Shown here: positions 61,066-64,000 of the stretch, in pieces
Position numbering within the stretch: the stretch's first letter is position 1
Layout of the letters: each line of letters begins with the position of its first letter
Assembly (NCBI GenBank): GCA_052389435.1
Contig: JBQTIB010000004.1
Coordinates: 10,178-74,177 of the forward strand
Length of the DNA stretch: 64,000 nt
Direction of reading: 5' to 3'
Source of the DNA: JBQTKD01 sp052389435
GTDB lineage: Bacteria; Actinomycetota; Actinomycetes; Sporichthyales; Sporichthyaceae
Made by a program: the position numbers and the translations under genes
Notes under the pieces: generated by a model
The model's input: only the letters and a program-made list of their open reading frames with translations
Database searches by the model: none
Told to the model about the DNA's origin: nothing

Positions 61066-61329
61066 TCAGAGGCCCGACGCTTCCCCGGCGAGGTAGGTGG
61101 CGATCTGGGCGCGGGCATCGCGCTCGAGGAGGACGGGCAGGTAGTTGGGAACCCGCGCCGAGACGGCGATCCGCTCGGTTGCCAGCTCCAGGGCGGTGGC
61201 GATCACGTCGCCCGGGACCTGGGGGAACCTCGCGGCGAGCCGGCCGTGCAACGAGGAGAGTTCGCCTGCATACCACTGCTGGTCGATCACGGGATTGTCG
61301 ACGACGGCCGCGAGAAGGGTCGGGCTCAC
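61066..61329 (-). CDS. Small three-helix-bundle protein (DUF3562-like)
   Basis: About 87 residues. GTG at 61329 has GGAGG five bases upstream; a GTG two codons earlier would overlap that site. The protein is all helical: LAAVVDNPVIDQQWYAGELSSLHGRLAARF, PGDVIATALELATERIA, and VPNYLPVLLERDARAQIATYL. The last block, with V--YLPVL-ER-AR--I, is the mark of the short three-helix dimerisation proteins of actinobacteria (DUF3562-like). The function is unknown. It is upstream of pabB on the same strand, 27 bases away, perhaps co-transcribed. Confidence 0.7.
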   Translation of the reverse strand: MSPTLLAAVVDNPVIDQQWYAGELSSLHGRLAARFPQVPGDVIATALELATERIAVSARVPNYLPVLLERDARAQIATYLAGEASGL

Positions 61330-61408
61330 GGGCACCTCCGGAGGCGGGGAAGGCGGGATCGTGCGGGCTCGATCGCAGTCACCGTAGACGCCTTCGGTTT
61401 CCTCCGTG

Positions 61409-62602
61409 CTACGGGGACCCGCCGAGGCGCGACGCGGTCGTGGCAGGACGCTCGCCGGGCAGGTACGCGGCCCGCAGCTTGAACTCGACCCGCCCGCCCT
61501 CGCGGACGACGGCCTTGAAGTCGACGTGGTCCACCCGACCCGGCCGGAGCGGAATCAGCACGTCGAGGAGCGCACTGGCCTCGTTCGCCCGCAGGGACAG
61601 ACGCTGGGCCGGGCCGCCGTCGCGCCACCGCTTGGTCGGGCTCCACGACCATCGCCCGAGGACGTCGGCCCCCGCGTAGGCGTCGATCTCGAAGCGTTCG
61701 AGGCCCTCCACGGCGATCGCGCCGACGACGAAGCGCAGCGCCAGCAGTCCGGGAACGTCGAAGCCGAGCCCGGCCGTGCGGGAGTCCGCGGGCGCGTCCG
61801 AAGCCGTCGCGACGCACCGGGCGCCGGAGGTGGCCTCCTCCGTCTGCACGCGCGAGGACGCACTGGCGTTGAGGAACGGTTCGAACTCCGCCGGCTCGAC
61901 CTCGACGAAGTCGTAGCGCCCGAGGTGGCGTGGCGCCGACGCGGGGGTGCGGTCCCGTGCCGCGGCGACCCGGGCACTGGTGTGCCGGCCGCGCGAGGCC
62001 GCCACGAGCGTCCAGGTGTTGGCCAACGGTTCGACGTGATGCACCGTCAGACCGGCTGCTTCGCACATGTCGTCCAGCCGCGCGAGGTCGAAGACGCTGC
62101 GGTGGCCCCAGACGGCTTCGAGCCGTCCGTAGAGCGGGACGGTGAACAGCAGATCTGCGGGTGCGGGCATGGTCTCGGCGATGTGGGTCAACGCCTTGTC
62201 GGGATCCGGCAGGTGCTCGAGGACTTCGCAGCACAGGACGAGGTCGGCGTCCGCGAGGTCCCCGGGGGTGAGGGCGTAGAGATCGCCCTCGACGGCGCCG
62301 AAGACCGCCGGATCGAAGGCTCGGCAGGCGAGCGCGGCCTGGAAGGCGGCGATCTTCTTCGCGTTGAGGTCGACGCCGCGATAGCGCGCAATCTCGGCGT
62401 GCCGTGCCAGGACCGCGGCGGTGAACCCCGGACCGCAGCCGATTTCGAACACCGAGGTGCCGGGCGCGGCGAAGTCGAGCATCCGCCGAAAACGGCTCCG
62501 GTTGGGCTCGCGCGCGTAGGCGTGGAACTGGGCCTGTTCCGCGCCCGGCCACGGCTCGATCGCCTCGAGGCCGTCGTTGGCCAGATCGGCGGCGGCGGCT
62601 AG
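61409..62602 (-). pseudogene. SAM methyltransferase gene, 3' part, cut by an IS element
   Basis: About 397 codons remain on this side. The methyltransferase domain starts near FHAYAREPNRSRFRRMLDFAAPG and has motif I SVFEIGCGPGFTAAVL, acidic ribose site RYRGVDLNAKK, and motif IV ADLVLCCEVLEHLPDP. A second, beta-rich domain of about 170 residues follows (RYDFVEVEPAEFEPFLN to VDFKAVVREGGRVEFKLRAAYL), resembling carbohydrate-binding or accessory domains of glycan-modifying methyltransferases. The IS interrupts the codon series at CTAG (62599-62602); the first 43 or so codons lie beyond it at 63543-63675. An in-frame ATG inside the IS (62650) would allow a truncated product, MAQASPSDPEPIGRH..., that still keeps motif I. 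Confidence 0.85.
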
Positions 62603-63546
62603 GGCGTGTCTCCCAATTGGTTCGGGGTCGCTCGGCGAGGCTTGAGCCATGACTCGTACCGCGGTGCTCAGCGATGACCAGTGGGCGCGGATCGCGCCGT
62701 TGATGCCGTCCTCGGACGGGCAGCGTGGGCGTCCGTTCCGAGACCACCGACAGGTGTTCGAGGGGATCGTTTTCCGTTACCGGGCTGGGATTCCCTGGCG
62801 CGATCTGCCCGAGTGCTTCGGGCCGTGGAAGACGGCCTGGAAACGCCACCGGCGTTGGAGCGAGGACGGGACCTGGGACCGCCTCCACCTCCAGCTGCTC
62901 ACGGAGGCCGACGCCGCCGGCGACCTGGACTGGTCGGTGTCGGTGGACTCCACGATCAACCGCGCCCACCAGCACGGCACGAACCTCCCACGCGACACAG
63001 GGGGCTCCATCGAGTTACAAGAATTTGCGGATAGAGCCAGATGATCATGGAATCGGGCGCTCCCGCGGCGGGCTGAGTACGAAGATCCACCACATCGCCG
63101 ACGGCCGCTGCCGGCCCCTGGTCGTCCTCGTCGGCCCAGGTCAGAGCGCCGACTGCCCGATGTTGCCCATCCTGCTGGAGCACCTGAAGGTCCCCCGGAT
63201 CGGACGCGGACGACCGCGCACCCGCCCGGACCGCGTTCGCGGAGACAAGGCCTACTCCTCCCGCGCGAACCGCGAACTGCTGCGCAGTCGCGGGATCAAG
63301 GCGGTGATCGCCGAACCGGACGATCAGAAGGGCAACAGAAAACGTCGCGGCAGCACGGGCGGACGTCCACCGGCATTCGACGCCGAGGACTACAAGCAGC
63401 GCAACACCGTCGAGCGCAGCTTCAACGTTTTCAAGCAGTGGCGAGGATTGGCCACCCGCTACGACAAGCTCGCACTCACCTACCGCGGTGGCGTCGTCCT
63501 GCGAGCCATCACCATCTGGCTACTCGAATAAGGAGACACGCCCTAG
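62599..63546 (+). mobile_element. IS5-family insertion sequence with CTAG target duplication
   Basis: The terminal inverted repeats GGCGTGTCTCC (62603-62613) and GGAGACACGCC (63532-63542) are perfect over 11 bp. They are flanked on both sides by CTAG (62599-62602 and 63543-63546), the YTAR target typical of IS5/IS427-group elements. The IS proper is 62603-63542, 940 bp, with one transposase region in two frames. Removing it with one CTAG restores an unbroken methyltransferase frame. Confidence 0.93.
62649..63531 (+). CDS. IS5-family transposase, two overlapping frames
   Basis: The first frame (62649-63044) encodes the DUF4096-type N-terminus AVLSDDQWARIAPLMPS, FRYRAGIPWRDLPECFGPWKTAWKRHRRW, and the first catalytic Asp in WSVSVDSTINRAHQHG. 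The second frame carries RSRGGLSTKIHHIADG, the second Asp in RGDKAYSSRAN and the Glu in NTVERSFNVFKQWRGLATRYDK, ending at 63531. The change lies near GAATTTGCGG (about 63021-63030) and needs a +1 (or -2) shift. Joined, the product is about 294 residues with a full DDE triad. It may use recoding at the TTT codon, rare in this genome, or be inactivated. Confidence 0.88.
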
Positions 63547-63675
63547 GTCGGCTGCGAACACCCGGGCGGAGCCGGCGGAGCCGAGCCGTTCGTAGAGGTC
63601 GACCAGGCGCCGCCCGTCGGCGACGGCGGCTGCCGACTCCGGGTCCGCCGGGAAGCCGACCTTCGAGCCGATCAT
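63543..63675 (-). pseudogene. SAM methyltransferase gene, 5' part, cut by the IS element
   Basis: ATG at 63675, with GGAG about nine bases upstream, reads IGSKVGFPADPESAAAVADG, then VDLYERLGSAGSARVFAAD and reaches CTAG at 63543-63546, where the IS begins. Without the IS the next codons are CTA GCC GCC GCC GCC GAT CTG GCC, giving ARVFAADLAAAADLAND in one frame with the 3' part. The intact protein would be about 440 residues. The join is exact, so the insertion is probably recent. Confidence 0.82.
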
Positions 63676-64000
63676 CCCAAGGCTCCAGTCCTCGCCGGGG
63701 TGCGCCGCCCCAGTGCAGCAGGGACTGCCGGCCGCGAGGCGAACGCCGGGTGACCGGCGGCGACACCGCACGCGACATCCTCCGCGGGCCGGACCCTGCG
63801 TTGCCTCCGACGCCGAGCCTCCGGGACGCTCCGCAACCTCGGACGTCGCCGAGCCGAAGCGGCGCGGTCCGGGCGCTAAGCCCGGATCCACCGACGAGCC
63901 GGGCGCTGTTGGGCTGTTGAGCGTGCCGTAACGCCGAGATGCCCTTACCGGCTGGGAGATTGGGACTTGCGACGGCCCCGAACATCTCAACCCGGAAGGG
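63676..64000. other. 325-bp end region without a supported gene
   Basis: This is upstream of the interrupted methyltransferase and should contain its promoter, unless it lies in an operon continuing beyond the window. Open frames cross it on both strands, but none shows a motif, a ribosome site or a reason to prefer it. Nothing else was seen. Confidence 0.4.

Overview
The window is about 70% or more GC, densely packed, with many GTG starts and many 4-base ATGA/GTGA gene overlaps. It reads as the chromosome of a filamentous or spore-forming high-GC Gram-positive bacterium (Actinomycetota). Evidence for this includes an SsgB-like sporulation/division protein, the phosphatidylinositol-mannoside lipid genes (pgsA, acyltransferase, mannosyltransferase), a WS/DGAT-type acyltransferase, an actinobacterial SOS box before ruvCAB, and the conserved block thrS-HIT...pgsA-patA-pimA...pdxS-pdxT-yebC-ruvCAB-yajC-secDF-apt-rel. 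Sporichthya/Frankia-like lineages fit, but no genus can be proved from this sequence alone.

Layout. 1-5.3 kb: tandem L,D-transpeptidases, a nuclease-fold protein bracketed by two large palindromes, and a divergent TetR/MFS-exporter pair with two visible operators. 5.3-10.7 kb: a compact operon on the minus strand encoding a membrane-anchored J-like/helical-repeat protein, a GrpE-like factor and a large divergent Hsp70. 10.8-17.4 kb: aroE, mltG, ruvX, alaS and two small membrane-associated proteins, all on the minus strand, with several structured intergenic repeats. 17.5-25.9 kb: a methyltransferase, rarA, a degenerate M23-like secreted protein, two Phd/PIN toxin-antitoxin pairs, a dead Hint-domain toxin remnant, and two secreted glycine-rich proteins, one of them frameshifted.

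25.9-47.5 kb is the housekeeping core: aspS, a metallo-beta-lactamase-fold hydrolase, a membrane cyclophilin, a DUF349 protein, the (p)ppGpp enzyme rel, apt, secF-secD-yajC, ruvB-ruvA-ruvC with an SOS box, yebC, pdxT and pdxS separated by a third toxin-antitoxin pair, and the PIM lipid operon. 47.8-54.2 kb holds an EF-G-like GTPase, an OafA/SGNH acyltransferase and a WS/DGAT acyltransferase, placed between pgsA and the HIT-thrS pair. 54.3-64 kb: HIT, thrS, tRNA-Val(CAC), ssgB, a second cyclophilin, pabC-pabB, and a methyltransferase gene interrupted by an IS5-family element with an exact CTAG target duplication.

The candidates most worth following are the palindrome-bracketed PD-(D/E)XK-like nuclease at 1.6-2.8 kb, which is organised like a REP/RAYT unit but with a different enzyme, and the Hsp70/GrpE-like/membrane-protein operon at 5.3-9.7 kb. 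Function calls rest on recognised motifs read by eye. No database search was run.
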